NCBI GenBank assembly: GCA_963514095.1
Contig: OY741277.1
Span: forward strand, 10,904,637 to 10,968,636
DNA: 64,000 nt
Source: Eutrigla gurnardus
Lineage: Eukaryota > Chordata > Actinopteri > Perciformes > Triglidae
Direction of reading: 5' to 3'
Below the pieces are notes generated by a model, which searched no databases, was not told the origin of the DNA, and saw only the letters and a list, made by a program, of their open reading frames with translations. Of the stretch, positions 1 through 12,950 are shown one piece after another (positions within the stretch are counted from its first letter, which is position 1; every line of letters starts with the position of its first letter). The translations under genes were made by a program, and so were the position numbers.

Positions 1-3000
1 AGGGAGCTGGCGTTTATGGTAAATCTGACTTTACACAAATGCACTCAGCATGTGACTTCACGTCATGAGTTGAGGAAATGGTTTCCAAACCTGCATAGAG
101 TAACCCGGTGATTGATTTGTTCCATTTGAGTGTTTCAGCTACCAGCGTCTTTAAGTGCGACGCCACTGTGATTTTATCGCTCAGAGGTTATTGAGCTAAG
201 TCGCAGGGATACTGAGAGTAGTCTTACATAACCCAGTTAGAGTAATAATTGATGGATTTCTGTATTCACTGAGAAAAGCCTTTAACCTTATTATTGACAA
301 TGAATGAGGCATCATGTTTGTGTCATCCACAGAAGATATAACAACACTAGTGACACTGATGAATGCAAAGAATACTATACTAAGGCCAGTTCAGCCATGA
401 AACATAAACTCACATGTTACATAACATCTATTCAATTCATGCCATATGTTATTTACATGGTATTAACACCTGAAATAACTGTGATGCTAATAGACAATCA
501 GAATTTGATCATACGCATTATTGCTGTATGCACAGTATTACTTCTTTTGACCACATATTCTGTCTCTTGCCGTAAATCCTGTATCTTTGCATCACTATTT
601 TGCCTGGTTTCCTCTTCATGTCTTCTCTCCTCATACGCTCTTAAGGATGCTGGGAGTCCGTCAGAGTTGGTAGTGCTGAGAGAAAGTCATTCTATATAAT
701 GCATCATTCAGCTTTATTGCTTTAATTTGCTTTGCCAGGATTATTTATATTTAATAGTTGAGCCATTGGGCCATGGTGAGGTTTGGGGGTCCTCCTGCAG
801 GAAAACATGAAGGTTTTTTTTTTTACCTATAGAATTTTCAGTGTAGGTAACATCCAAAAAGCTTAAAGACATAACGTCGACTATTTGCAAATAATTGTAT
901 TTAATTAGTCTGAACACTTACTTCTGTAAATCAAAGGAACAGATTCGAAAAACGGACCATCGTTTCATCGCTGTGTCACGTTGCACGTTAGTAAAGAACC
1001 TCTTCCTCTTGGTAGATGATTATGTACTGCTCATACATAATGCTCGGTGTAATTTGAAAATTTCCGATACCAATTCCGATATTGAAACCTTGAAGTAGAC
1101 CTTTTCTATAAATGATAACACCACATTTCTCTACTGTATAGGAAATTGTTTGTACTTGAAATGACAATTTATAATGTAAACATTCTGTGACAAGAGGTAT
1201 TACTTCATTACAAAACCAACATTTTAGCAACATGTCTAGAAATGAATTTCTTCAAATATTTATCAATTGATTTTCCAAATATTTATCATCGGCCCCTTTT
1301 CAAAATCCACATGAGCCTCTCTTCACATTGGCATAAATTAGATCCACCACACAGCACTTATTTAAAAAGAAAATATGTCCTGTTTTAAGCTGCTTGCTGA
1401 CAAGCAATTTAGGCTACTTTTTAAATGGAGTGACATAACGGTGAGGCAGTGGTGCAACTACCGTGAAGTACTGAATTTTGACACCATTTTCCTCAACGTT
1501 TTTCAACACCGGGTAGAACCGACATAACTTGTTTTTTAACGCAGCTCCAATACATGCTGCAATGGCAGGTAAAACCCAGAGTTAAGAAAAGCAAACTACA
1601 ACATCAACACACTGTATGTCGAAGCAGCCACAGCAACAGCAATAGTCAACAAGACTAGCTAATGCATAAGAACTGCGAGGAGAAGAAGAAGGAGTGGTGT
1701 AGTGTGTGGATGACCCATAACCAGCTTACAGTAATAAATCAAGACAGCAAGGATACATACATGTCAAGCTGGAGACAAGTGACAATCTGCCAATTCACCC
1801 ACAGAGTTTCATTTGAGGCTGAATACGTTAATATTTGACTTAGTCTGCTTGTACATAACTCATCACAGACACAGGCACTAGCTTATGTGGGGAAGGCATA
1901 CAGTTCATCAACTCCGAGTTGCCGCTGCTCCTTGATGCAGACGGTGAAACGTCCTATCAATCAAGCAGTCCACACGAAGGAAAGATACATTGGAGTCATT
2001 CCCTTGTTGTCCTCCTGCCTATCTCCGTACGTTCTCTCAGTTCACCCTCCAGATTCATTGCGAGGGATTTCTCCCTTTCTCTTTGCGATACGTGAGCCAC
2101 ATGATGCTTATTCTCCATGGTTAAGGCCAGGGAGGGGTTCGGCTAAGTGGAGGAGATTGCATTTTGGAGTCTGATTCCAGCCATAGAGGAAAGGAGAGGG
2201 GTAATATGCACACTGTACATGGACATTACATCTACTTTCTTTCTCAATTAAGCTTCACATGCAACATGTTTAATGTTGTTCAGCAGAGGTAGCTGGTTTA
2301 GCTGCCTTCAAAGAAATTGTTTATGATTATCCTACTTACAATAATGAAGATGGTTATTCTTTGATTCAAATGCACTGATGTTTATAGAGATTGTACTCGG
2401 TTTCATACAGAAAATGGCCAAAGCCCATTTCCTACATTTTTGACTCAGGCTGTCCACAAATATCACAAGTAAAAATTCTGTTGCAAGGCTGCATGTGTAG
2501 AAACACGTTGGTGTCCTTGTTCATTGTAGCTCTGTCTGTCTGTCTGTCCACATCCCTTTTTCTCTCTACCTCCCTCCCTCCCTCTCTCACACTCTATCTT
2601 TCCACACTACTGGGTTTTAATCACTGCTGTAATTGGCAACTCCCTGCTGTGCATGTGTGCACACACACACACATACACACTCTCTGCCTAGCTGCTGCAA
2701 ATCCCTCTGGCAATGTATATGTGTGCGTGTTGTGGGGGCAGGAGAGAGAGATATGGAGAGATAAGGATAATGAAAGAAGGAGAGTTTCAGAACTGCAGGC
2801 CAACTCACCAACTCAACAATCTGTCTGCTGTGAAGCGCTGTGAGGAAGTGGAGCTGTGAAGCCAAATTGTAATTATCTGAGAGAAAAAAGACATGGCTCA
2901 AGATTTATTACAGACCCAAACACTGTGTTGGAGTTACTGGAGAACCTGATGCTGCCTCCGCTTAGTCAAATTAATAATTAGCCATGTCATACTGAAAGTA

Positions 3001-6000
3001 TGCCACATACTGTTTGTATAGGAACAGATACTTGAGGGTCTAATGAGGGTGTCAGATGCTGTGCAGAACGTGAGTTGAGTCAAATTTGTGAGTTGTGATA
3101 TTGGGTTATATAGATAAAAACTGACTCGGCTTGCATTAATAGATCACTATAAGCAATCTATGACAGATTAACAAATAAATAATAAGAACACTCGGGGCAG
3201 ACAGCTTCCAATGTTTGCACACAGTAAAATATTCAACTATTTCTACATGGGTGCACTTAGAAGTTAGTTCAAGTGTGCACCTTAAGCCTCAGTGAACATA
3301 ATAACTGTGTCTTGCTTCTGTTAGCTCATGAAGCATAATAGGGCAAGCTCCTGAAGTCAAAACAGATCATGTCTAGATATAACAACTTTATAACTGTCTA
3401 CACAAGGGACATAGATTCTTATTTGTTTCCCAAGGTTTGTGGATGATTCATTAATAATCAGATTTTTTTTTCTTTTGCTGCCAAAAAGGCTTGTCTGGTG
3501 GATACAGACAAGTAGACCCATTTACAACCCCTGCAGTCATAGTGTTGGAATTAGAAGCACTTGGTGTTAAAGTGCTGCAGTCATACATATTAATTGGTCA
3601 AATTCCCATCAATGAAAAATCAATGAAAAGCAAATAAAAACAAAAAATGACCTGTAATGTCTTCCAACTTTCGTCCGATTTTGTGAAGTGTTACATTATC
3701 AGAACAATGTGGTGAATACAGAAATATCTGCATACAATATTAGAGCAGTCACAACTTGGATCATTTGGATTCTGAATATTAATACATAGCAATATGCTGT
3801 ATATTGATTGCAATGGATATTAGACATTGAATTAGACAATTTGAGATTTTCTTCGAGTAAAAGTGCATGTTGTGGTCTACTGTGGCTTTTGAAGAATGGC
3901 TGTATTGATTTCTACAACTGTGTTATGCTTTTTTTTACAGAGTTATGTTGTGTCTTATGTCTTTTACAAAATATGCTGAACTGGCTGTCAAGTAAAGCTA
4001 CATAGAAAATACACTTTTACAGTCAGTTTGCAGTGACAGCTGTAATAATTAAAAATGGAAATTGTAAGATAAGAGGAGAGATGGTATCTTAGTTTTAGAA
4101 GTTGAACATGCTTCCAATTAATTGCTGTAAAATGTCATCAAAAGTCAAATCACTTGGTGCATGAGTGAAAAAGGAAAACTTCTTTTTCAAAATGTTTTAC
4201 AAAACTTTGAGATCAGTACATGAGCCGGGGTGGGCACAATAACAGGAACACCTGCTCTATATTTCATAATGCAGTGCAATATTGGAATTGATGAACTCAC
4301 TTTCTGTGAGACTGACTGTGTTTTGTTATGTTGTTGCCAAATGTGTGTTGGAATGAAGTTCGTATTCCCAGCCCACCGAATACTGCTGCAGCCCATCATA
4401 TCACCACAAATCAGTCAGCGCTGACAGATTTACAGGAATTAGCCCTTCGTGAGACAGAAATCCCGGAAAGGCAACATGAGCAAAAGTAAAGCAGAGGACA
4501 TATATATTTATATATTTTGAGAAGTTGAGAAGTTTTCGCTCAGAAAAAAAGAGCAGGAAGGTTTCATCAGATAAAATAGTTTGAAGGATTTGTGCTGAAT
4601 ATATTTAGGCTCATGGGACCAGCAGTTGCTGACCAAATCCTACACTGTGAGAACCATGTGACAAAGGCCATGCTAAACTCGACGTTATAGAATCCCGGCT
4701 TTATGGTTATCATGGCACATTGGTCACAAAAGGGAAAGTTTCATGCTTTATCCGTGTGTGAGTGTGTCTGTGTGTGTGTTTTATGTGGGTCACCCCACCA
4801 TGTCTAATGGCCCCTTGCTGCGTGCAGCGTCCTGCGCTGAGCTGCTCCCTGCTGTCACACTCACACACACAAACAAACGCATACACGCAGCGGGGGAGAT
4901 TTCAGGGTGTCCCTCACCCTAATACCCTCCACAATGCATCTGTTGCTCCTGTTCTCAAAGTTGAAAGTTGCTCAGTGAAGTGCCAGCATGTCTCTGCTCT
5001 CTCCTCTTTTAGATTCGGTCCTCTTTCCTCATTGCCTGCTCTCTCTCCCTGTCTACTATCACTTTCTAATTTTATCCTACACCATAGATGGGTGACTACT
5101 TTTTACTGTTTTTCTATGCAGTTAGGTTTCTGTTCTTTTATTTTACAGTAAGTTGACTAAGACGGGATTTTAAGGATGAGCTGATGACCCATTCTTTGTC
5201 TGCGTGAAGTAGAAGTGAAGGCTTGGCCCTCTGCAGGCCTCCACCACACAGACAGTGTCTATCAAACTGCTAGCAAGCCTCAAACAGGTGAGCATCTGCA
5301 CCACACAATGCATACTTCTCTTAGGATTCATGTTTAGGTGTAATGCATCGATGGGCTGTTTTAGTGAAAAAATCTGGTATGTTGTACTGCATCAAATACA
5401 TTTCTTCTGGATGGGAAATATATCAGTAATACTATGTTTTTCATGAAATTGCTCATTAGCATTATTAGTTAGTAGGCTAACACCAAGCTTAACAAAGGAT
5501 GGTATCACTTTGTCTTATGTCAGCAATAGAAAAGGTATCTTTTATTAGAAGTATCACTATTACCAGTCAGGTGCAGACAGGTTGTATATACACGTTTAAA
5601 TGTATTCTGCCTGAATGTGTGTTGTTTCCCTACAGAGACGCCAGTGTTTTTAAGTTTGCTCTGTGTCTATCTAGGCATAACCAGACAGTAGGCAAGAAAA
5701 AGATCATCATTAAAAATCTAGCACTGCAATTTTATTTACAGTCGGCATTGAGGAATAGTCTGAGGGGAGGGGGGAGGAGGGGGAGAGGAGGGGGTGGATG
5801 AGGTACATAGTGGGAAAGGGGGAAGGAAAAAGAAGCGCAAACACTGAGATTCTGAAATTTCAGCTTACAACGGCTACGACCTGCCCATCCCCACCGCACA
5901 CCTGAAACACACACATAAACACACATATCAGAAAAAACGCACAGGGAAGACGTGCATCCATATACAGTGGGTTCTGTCAACATTCATGTTGACAAACTTG

Positions 6001-7600
6001 CTGCATACTCAAAAGTAAAATTGCATTAAGCATCTCCGAATGTACTCACAGACAATCCAAAACATAGCACGCGTATTGACTTCAATCCATAAAGCATGGA
6101 GACACAGTCATACACACACACACACACAGACACACACAAAGACTAAATCTCAGCCACAGAGAAGCCAGCTACGTCAGTATATTTTCACACTGCGGTAGTG
6201 TCTCTTTGTCTGCCTGTCGGCCAGCCAGCTGTAAGATGGAGGGCGAGAAATATGCTTTTAGCGGACGGCTTCGTAAGACACGGCTTTGTAATTTTTTGTT
6301 TCTACGCGACATTGTGATATTGATTTCTGTCACACCGTTATTTTAGTTTTGGTGGTTTTTTTTTTTTTTCCATCAACGTGTGTGTCTAATTATTTGTACG
6401 CCAGTTGGTGAGGGTTTATCTGCGTGTGCGCATGTCTAACAATGCATCGATCACACCTGCTAGTTCTAGCGTTACACGGTGATGTATGCTTAGTATGTGA
6501 GATATGTGTCCACACACAGCTAACACGTACCTGGTGCGTGTTAAAATACTTGTGTGCACATTAGCGGGGGATGGCGACCTTCTGTCCACCTGTCCACGGT
6601 ATCAGCTGTTGTTTGTGTTGCCACATGCACACACACACACAGACACACACACACACACAGACGCATAGAGCTGGGGTAATTTGTTCCGATCCCAACCTTG
6701 TTGAAAAGGAGAACTGCACGCAGAGACGTCCACTCACATGCCAGCAACTCTTTATGAAAACTTGCAGTATGATTTGAAATTTCTTTTGAGGCTGTTTGAT
6801 TAAACGCTGCTAATATTTACATTGTATATATTTAGTAGGATGTAAAGTCAGGTGTCGTAGCAGATGTTCATCACCACTGCGGGGTTCTTGGATATATAGG
6901 GAACATAAAAGACACCTTTTAACCAATTCATCACTAATTTGACCCACCGCAACAATGATAAATGCAATAAGTACCTTCCTGCAAACCTCACTCTAAATCC
7001 AGCACGGCAGTGCAACGGGTAATACATGCCCTTTTTTTTTTACCTGGCAGTCGACGGTCTTGCACTGCCTAAAGAGAAAGCCACTTCAAGGGAAAACACA
7101 CACACGGGCACGAAATGAAACCCCAGAAATGCACGGTGAGGCAGAGGAAGACACAGACACGGAGAGGGTGATTCAGATGTATAGAAGGCCTCGGCGAGAG
7201 AGATTTTACCATTGTGTGATAAACACAAACACAGATGCATTGAGGCTTTGATTTCAGGTTGCCTTTCCCTGCTCGCAGTGGGAGCTGTCCTAAAGAAACA
7301 GCCCTCACACACATACACACTCACTCACACACACACACACACACACACACCGTGGACCGGACTGATAGGATTAGAGACTGGTGCTATAGTCACTCTCTCA
7401 CCCCCTCTCTCTCTCGAGCCTGCCAAGCCTTGATTATTCACAAGGTTAGTTCCTGATTGCCTATAGCAGTAGCAGACACAGGTTCATTATCTCTCCACCT
7501 CCTTTCCTCTCCCTCTCGCTGCCTTCCCCATCTTTTAGGCACGAAAGTTGAGTGAAAAGGCAACGAGTAATGAGAACTAAAATGCACAGGCTCACAAAAG
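1..7600. other. Intergenic DNA, no gene seen
   Basis: AT-rich sequence with short CA/TG runs (2656-2683, 6112-6137, 6629-6660, 7310-7350) and a GGA-rich patch at 5761-5830. Open frames here are short and have no recognisable domain. Both strands were read for spliced exons of known families and none was recognised. Confidence 0.55.
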
Positions 7601-8545
7601 ATCCACCCAAGCACAGAGGCTGAAATCTGCTTTGTATTTTTACATTTTAAAAAAATCGAAATTCATGCAAAAATTGAGTTCCTTGTCAACAGAATTTTCA
7701 ATTATTTCTATCAGTGCATTGTGTCTTTGCTCCTGCAGTCTTTCCTTATTTTCCATTTAGCCGAAACACTTAATCACACCTTTGATGTGATAATTAGGGA
7801 ATTCGATTGAGGATGAAGAGAATGATTTTATTGTTAAAATAATTTAAACATTTATACACCCTACTTTAGTCAAATGTGTGTCTCGCTCTATCCATCGAGC
7901 GATCGTGCATTTTATCTCTCTCCATCTCTCTGTCAATAAGATGCACATTTTTATATTTCAGTTTATATTATTAATGGCCTGGTTTGGCTCCAGATCCTCA
8001 GAATATTATTAATGCATTTGAGGATTGATGCCAGCTGTCAATTATCTTCATAGAAATACAGTAGAAGTGGAGACAGGCGGGATTTGCAGTCTACTGATGA
8101 CACTGTGTGCGTGTGGTGGAGGGAATCGGTGCTGCTGCAGCAGGCTTCAAAAGGGAGCCGTCGGCCAGTGCTCTGCTGTCACAGAGGGTCGTTATAAAAC
8201 CCTCACCGTTAGCTCGGATTAAAAACACAGCCTACAACTCGTGATTAGGGTTAGCGTTATTAGCAATTTAAATTTTGGAAATGCATTCGCTCGTGAGAGT
8301 AATCATCCCAATGTTTCATTACTGATATTCTGACGACGACTGAAGCTTTATTTATTTGGTTCGTTTGTTGTCAGGATATGGAAAGAGTGTTAGTTTTCCC
8401 TTCTGTCTCCTGGACAATGTGCCCATTCGGGGGAGAGTGTGAGTGTAGTGTTGACACATGTTAGTGCTGACTGATTAGTCGACACATAAAGGAACACGCA
8501 GCTCCTCCATCACTATTCAGCCATTTTGTCTTCCTGTCTGAGTGG

Positions 8546-8578
<33 letters not shown>

Positions 8579-10467
8579 GCTTTTGTTAAGGTAATGCTGA
8601 GGAGAGAGAGAAAGAGTGAGGGAGAAGACACCGTGAAAAATCACACAGACCATAGCCGAATCCCGATGACCCAGCGATGCTTCTCTCCTTTAATGTCCGC
8701 ACATCGGAAGCGTACAATTTCAGTTATTTTCACCTCAAAAGTCTTGCTGTATTAAAAGCAGGGAAGCACTTGAAATGAAACATTTTTGCTGATAAATTGT
8801 TAGGAAGGTGTTGTTCGGGTCTGTTGTATTGTGTCTTAAGTGGATTAACAGAGCGGTCAGTGAGACAGGCAGCCAAAGTGGCAACCAGAACCGTTTTTTA
8901 AAAAAAGCTTGTGTCGCCTCTGTTGCTACAAATTTTCACACGATACTGATTTGTTTTTCTTAGACTTTCCCACATTCGCGGGGTGGAGTTTGTGTAAAAA
9001 TCGTTGTGTAATCTTTTTGATAAAAGCATGAAAGTTGACTCAGTCACATCCTACATATTTGCAGACATTTTATACATTTGAGGCTTATTCGATATGCTGC
9101 ATGTGTTTGAATAGAATTCTATAGATTTTATTTGAATCTACTATTATTGCAGCATGTTTTTTTTTTCTAACAGGTACAATGCCAAATCCATAATATAAAA
9201 TTCACATTTTCTGATTATGGTCCCTGCATGCCACGCAACAAGCACAATGTAAAAGTACTGTAAGCTACGGTAGCTTTCTACATTTTTATATCTTCAAGTG
9301 AAATTGTAAAATGTCACAATTAAAACTGGTTGTTTTAACATTCTGATTAGTTTCACAACCTCTATTTAAGAAACACAATTCCAGTAATGTAGAGTATTGC
9401 TAAATGTGCCATTTAAGAATTTAATTTGTGATATAATGTGAACGTATGTAAAAACATAGATATGGGTCAAAATGTTCAAGGTAAAGTCATTCAGTAATCC
9501 ATCACAGACACAAACCAAATATTTCTTAGAAATGCACAAAAAACAACCGATGTTCATATCAGCATAGTTTGACATCAATTCAAATCAAACTAAATGTCAT
9601 GGAATTATAATTACATTTCTATTTCAACAAATAAATGTGTCCCTGTCAAGAATCTGATCATTTTAGGACATGATTCATATTTTACCCAAATTCTCCACAG
9701 CAGACCATGGTATTCTAATCTGTAACCTTGAATCATGTCAGGTAATAACTCAAAATATGTATAATATAGGGATGATCATACCTTTTATTATTAACTTAAT
9801 TTAGTCAAAATGTTATAAATAATTGCTTGTCAACATTAAGTGAAGTATTTGATTTTTAACAAAGTACAACCTTCTGATTTGGTTGAATACTAATAATATA
9901 TTAATATAGTTCATAGTATAATATTCATTATATTATTATAAACATGGAAAGAACACAAAATAAACGGTATATAATAATTAGACGTGTTTGAACAGCATAG
10001 CTCCCCCTCTGGCTTTCAGGTAGCTTAACATCTCTAAAGCACCTCATTTGATGGGTCCAGTCTGTGTGCAAAGTCAAATGAATAATGCGATGGTAACGCT
10101 TATTCTTTGTTTTTTCATTTTGGGCTCCAGTCTTGCTTTTATTCAAAAGTTATAATGCAGAAGTGTAATATTTCAGCTGCACATCATTATTTATTTCATA
10201 TAGTATGTTTGCTGTTTCCTCAAGGTCATTTTGTATTTGTTGATATATTCACATACTTTACTAGAAAATCAAGCACTGAGCAATCACATAAATTATTATA
10301 TGATAGTTTCCACTCAAACATGATGTACATTCCTGTTTAGAAAACAGTCATATAAGTGTTCTACTCTAGATATGTTAAAAGCCAGAATGCCATATTTTGA
10401 CGAGAGTTGTGTTGAACATTTGGTATATTCTTTATATCTGACTATTCATAGAGATCAAAATTAAAAG

Positions 10468-10575
10468 CTTCTTTCATATGTATCATCATGCTGCATATTT
10501 CTTATCTCCACAGTGAAGAAATGCTCACATCTTTCAGATATATATTATCATGCTTCGTGTTTCTTATCTCTACAG
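10468..10575 (+). repeat. Diverged tandem duplication, unit about 60 bp
   Basis: CTTCTTTCATATGTATCATC through CTTATCTCCACAG (10468-10513) is repeated as CATCTTTCAGATATATATTA through CTTATCTCTACAG (10528-10575) with scattered substitutions. Both copies end in a splice-acceptor-like CACAG/TACAG, but no coding exon follows. Confidence 0.75.
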
Positions 10576-11371
10576 GTAATATATACGTCTATATGTACAC
10601 ACTTAACCTTGCCTTAACAATAGACCAACATGATAAGATTTCTATAGTTTCCTGAGTGCTGAGATTTACCTTCAAGGCCTTGAAGTCGTATCTAATCAAA
10701 CAGCATGTTTTATTCTTATTATTTCTCTCAAATTGCTTTGAAATAAAAAAATATATATTTCAGTGAACACAAACTGCTGCAGGTTGTGTTCGTGCATGTG
10801 ATGGCGTATTCAGTAGCGCAGTGTTTTAAATTACAATAGGTCTGTTCTGTCATTAACAAAACAATTCAATGTTTTTGTAGTTATGCTTTAAAAATCGTTT
10901 CTTTTTTCACTTTCAGTTCAAAAGGGAATTTCACTGATTATTAGCATTGATTATTTTATCCTTGCATGCAATTTTGTCTTGAAGCTAATTTGATTGAGTC
11001 AAGTTAGATTTATTGGGGCCTGCTTAAATAGTAAGATGAAAGATAATATCATCCACCTCTCCACTGGTGTCCGGCATTCGTGCTTTTTCCTGTGTTATCA
11101 ACGAACATCAAGGAATATAAACACAACGCTTTTCAGTTCAATAGCAGTGAATGAGTTGTAGAATAAGAGATTATCGTGGAGGGGCACAAAGTCTATAACA
11201 GCCTTAAGACGACTGTGCATTAAGGCAAATAGTCTTTTCACATTTAAAAGGAGTGTCTTCTCCTCACCATTGAAACTATCAATTCCATTCAGTCCTATTA
11301 GCTTTGACTGAGGCCTGTGCAGCTGCTATTCATGTCCAACCATCTATGTAACAGAAAAGTGTTGTCATGAC

Positions 11372-11372
<1 letters not shown>

Positions 11373-11410
<38 letters not shown>
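11373..11410 (+). repeat. (GT)n microsatellite
   Basis: About 19 GT units in the upstream intergenic region. Confidence 0.97.
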
Positions 11411-11412
<2 letters not shown>

Positions 11413-12825
11413 CGCAGCCTTTTGAACTGAGGTTTATCATCCCCGATACTCCCTTTCTGTTGTCTATTTTTCACTCTTTCTTTTTCTGTCCACACACTCC
11501 GTATCATGAACACACACACACACAGTCAGTCAGACCTACGGCAGATCAGTCATGCTCGAGGTCGTCTATGGGCCGACTTGACATTGTTGTCTATAAGCTG
11601 CTTTGGAGCAAGAGGAGAACTTTAAAAGACAATTGCAAATAGTTTGTACAAGAAAAGGCACGCTCAAAGGCTTTTTTCTCACGTATGGCTCGATGTCAGT
11701 GAACCAGACTGTGTGGACGGGGGGGAGGACGTCGATTTATTCTCAGTTCAAACCTTGTGAATAGAAACTGCAATTGATTTGCTAATGACAGAGTATTCAC
11801 TCTTAATAAGATGGCTATAACAACCTTGTCCTTCTCCGAATTGAAATGTTTGGAGGAAAAGTGGCTTTGTTAATTGATTAAACTGAAGGTGAACTGGAGC
11901 CAGCCGTGCAGGATGTTGTTTTATGCTGCGGAAAGATGATTTGAGATAAATGTGATACAGCTGTTGATGTCAGTTTTGTTGCTTGAAATTGTTGAGGCAA
12001 ACCAAATTATGATTATTGAATGAGTGGAAATATATGCCCAATCATTTATTAAATGAATCTGAATGTAATCGATGCTCATGGGGAGCGCTCTCTTCGGTGT
12101 CGGTGGAGGCTGCCTGGCTCAGGCTGCCAATATCAGTGTCTTCTTTTGATACATGATTTAGTTTTACAATTTAAATCATATAGTATTTGACTGCTTCAGC
12201 GTTCTGTATGGGCAGTATTGTCATTCATTGTTTTTCTTTTTATTACTATTCGAAGGAGTGCGGGATTATTATATACTATTGAAAACAAACTTTTAGTTTA
12301 GTAGAAAACAATTACTTGAGGCTGCAAAATGGTCAAGAACTGTTAGTCAGTGATTGTTTTCTTTCACGAGTAAATAAATAAGACTTAGTTGTGATTATTA
12401 ATTCCTCAGTTTACTTCTGTAACAGGCAGCACTAGTAGCATCATTTTAGCATGATTTATGTTTTTTTATTTTTTATGTTTACTTACCCATACTAAATCAC
12501 ATCTGCTATATCATAACTAAAGTCACTGAAATGACACTCCCCCCTGGTCTTCCCCATCAAACTAGCACGTGTACTCATGTAGCTTTTTAAAGTTATTTCT
12601 TAGTTCACAGTGATATGACAATAATATTGACAGTCATTTGGGATGTGCTGTGTTTGGGATGCAAAAGGCATCTAAATCCAGATGTGACTGGCTTTAAAGA
12701 GCAGCTGTTGACACGAATCCAGCTGATAAATGCCTTTTAGGAGCTTTAAACCCTTCAGCTCCAGTAACTCTGCATGTGGAGTTTAATTTGAACGTGACAT
12801 CATGAGATATAATGAAATATCAGGG

Positions 12826-12950
12826 AGTGGTGTGGTAGCTTAGTGTACTAGCCACATATTCACACTGTCATCTTGGTTGAAATCCAGGCCATGTCCTCCC
12901 TCTCCCTCTGCCGGTCTTGTTTTTAATAAAACATTTTTAAAAAATGGCAT
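12826..12950 (+). mobile_element. Possible degenerate tRNA-SINE
   Basis: GTGGTGTGGTAGCTTAGTG (A-box-like) is followed 40-50 bp later by TTGGTTGAAATCCAGGCC (B-box-like) and then an A/T-rich tail (TTTTAATAAAACATTTTT). No target duplication was recognised. This is a weak call based on pattern only. Confidence 0.4.

Larger units (their letters stand above)
7601..12800. other. Intergenic DNA with possible conserved regulatory stretches
   Basis: No gene seen. It includes a TG/AG run (8547-8578), a (GT)n tract at 11373-11410, a diverged tandem duplication at 10468-10575, and AT-rich stretches of homeobox/TCF-motif character at 7741-8040 and 11740-12080. Confidence 0.5.

Noticed and set aside
304..699. 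131-codon frame near the left edge
   Set aside because: AT-rich intergenic DNA, no domain, no splice context and no recognisable homologue.
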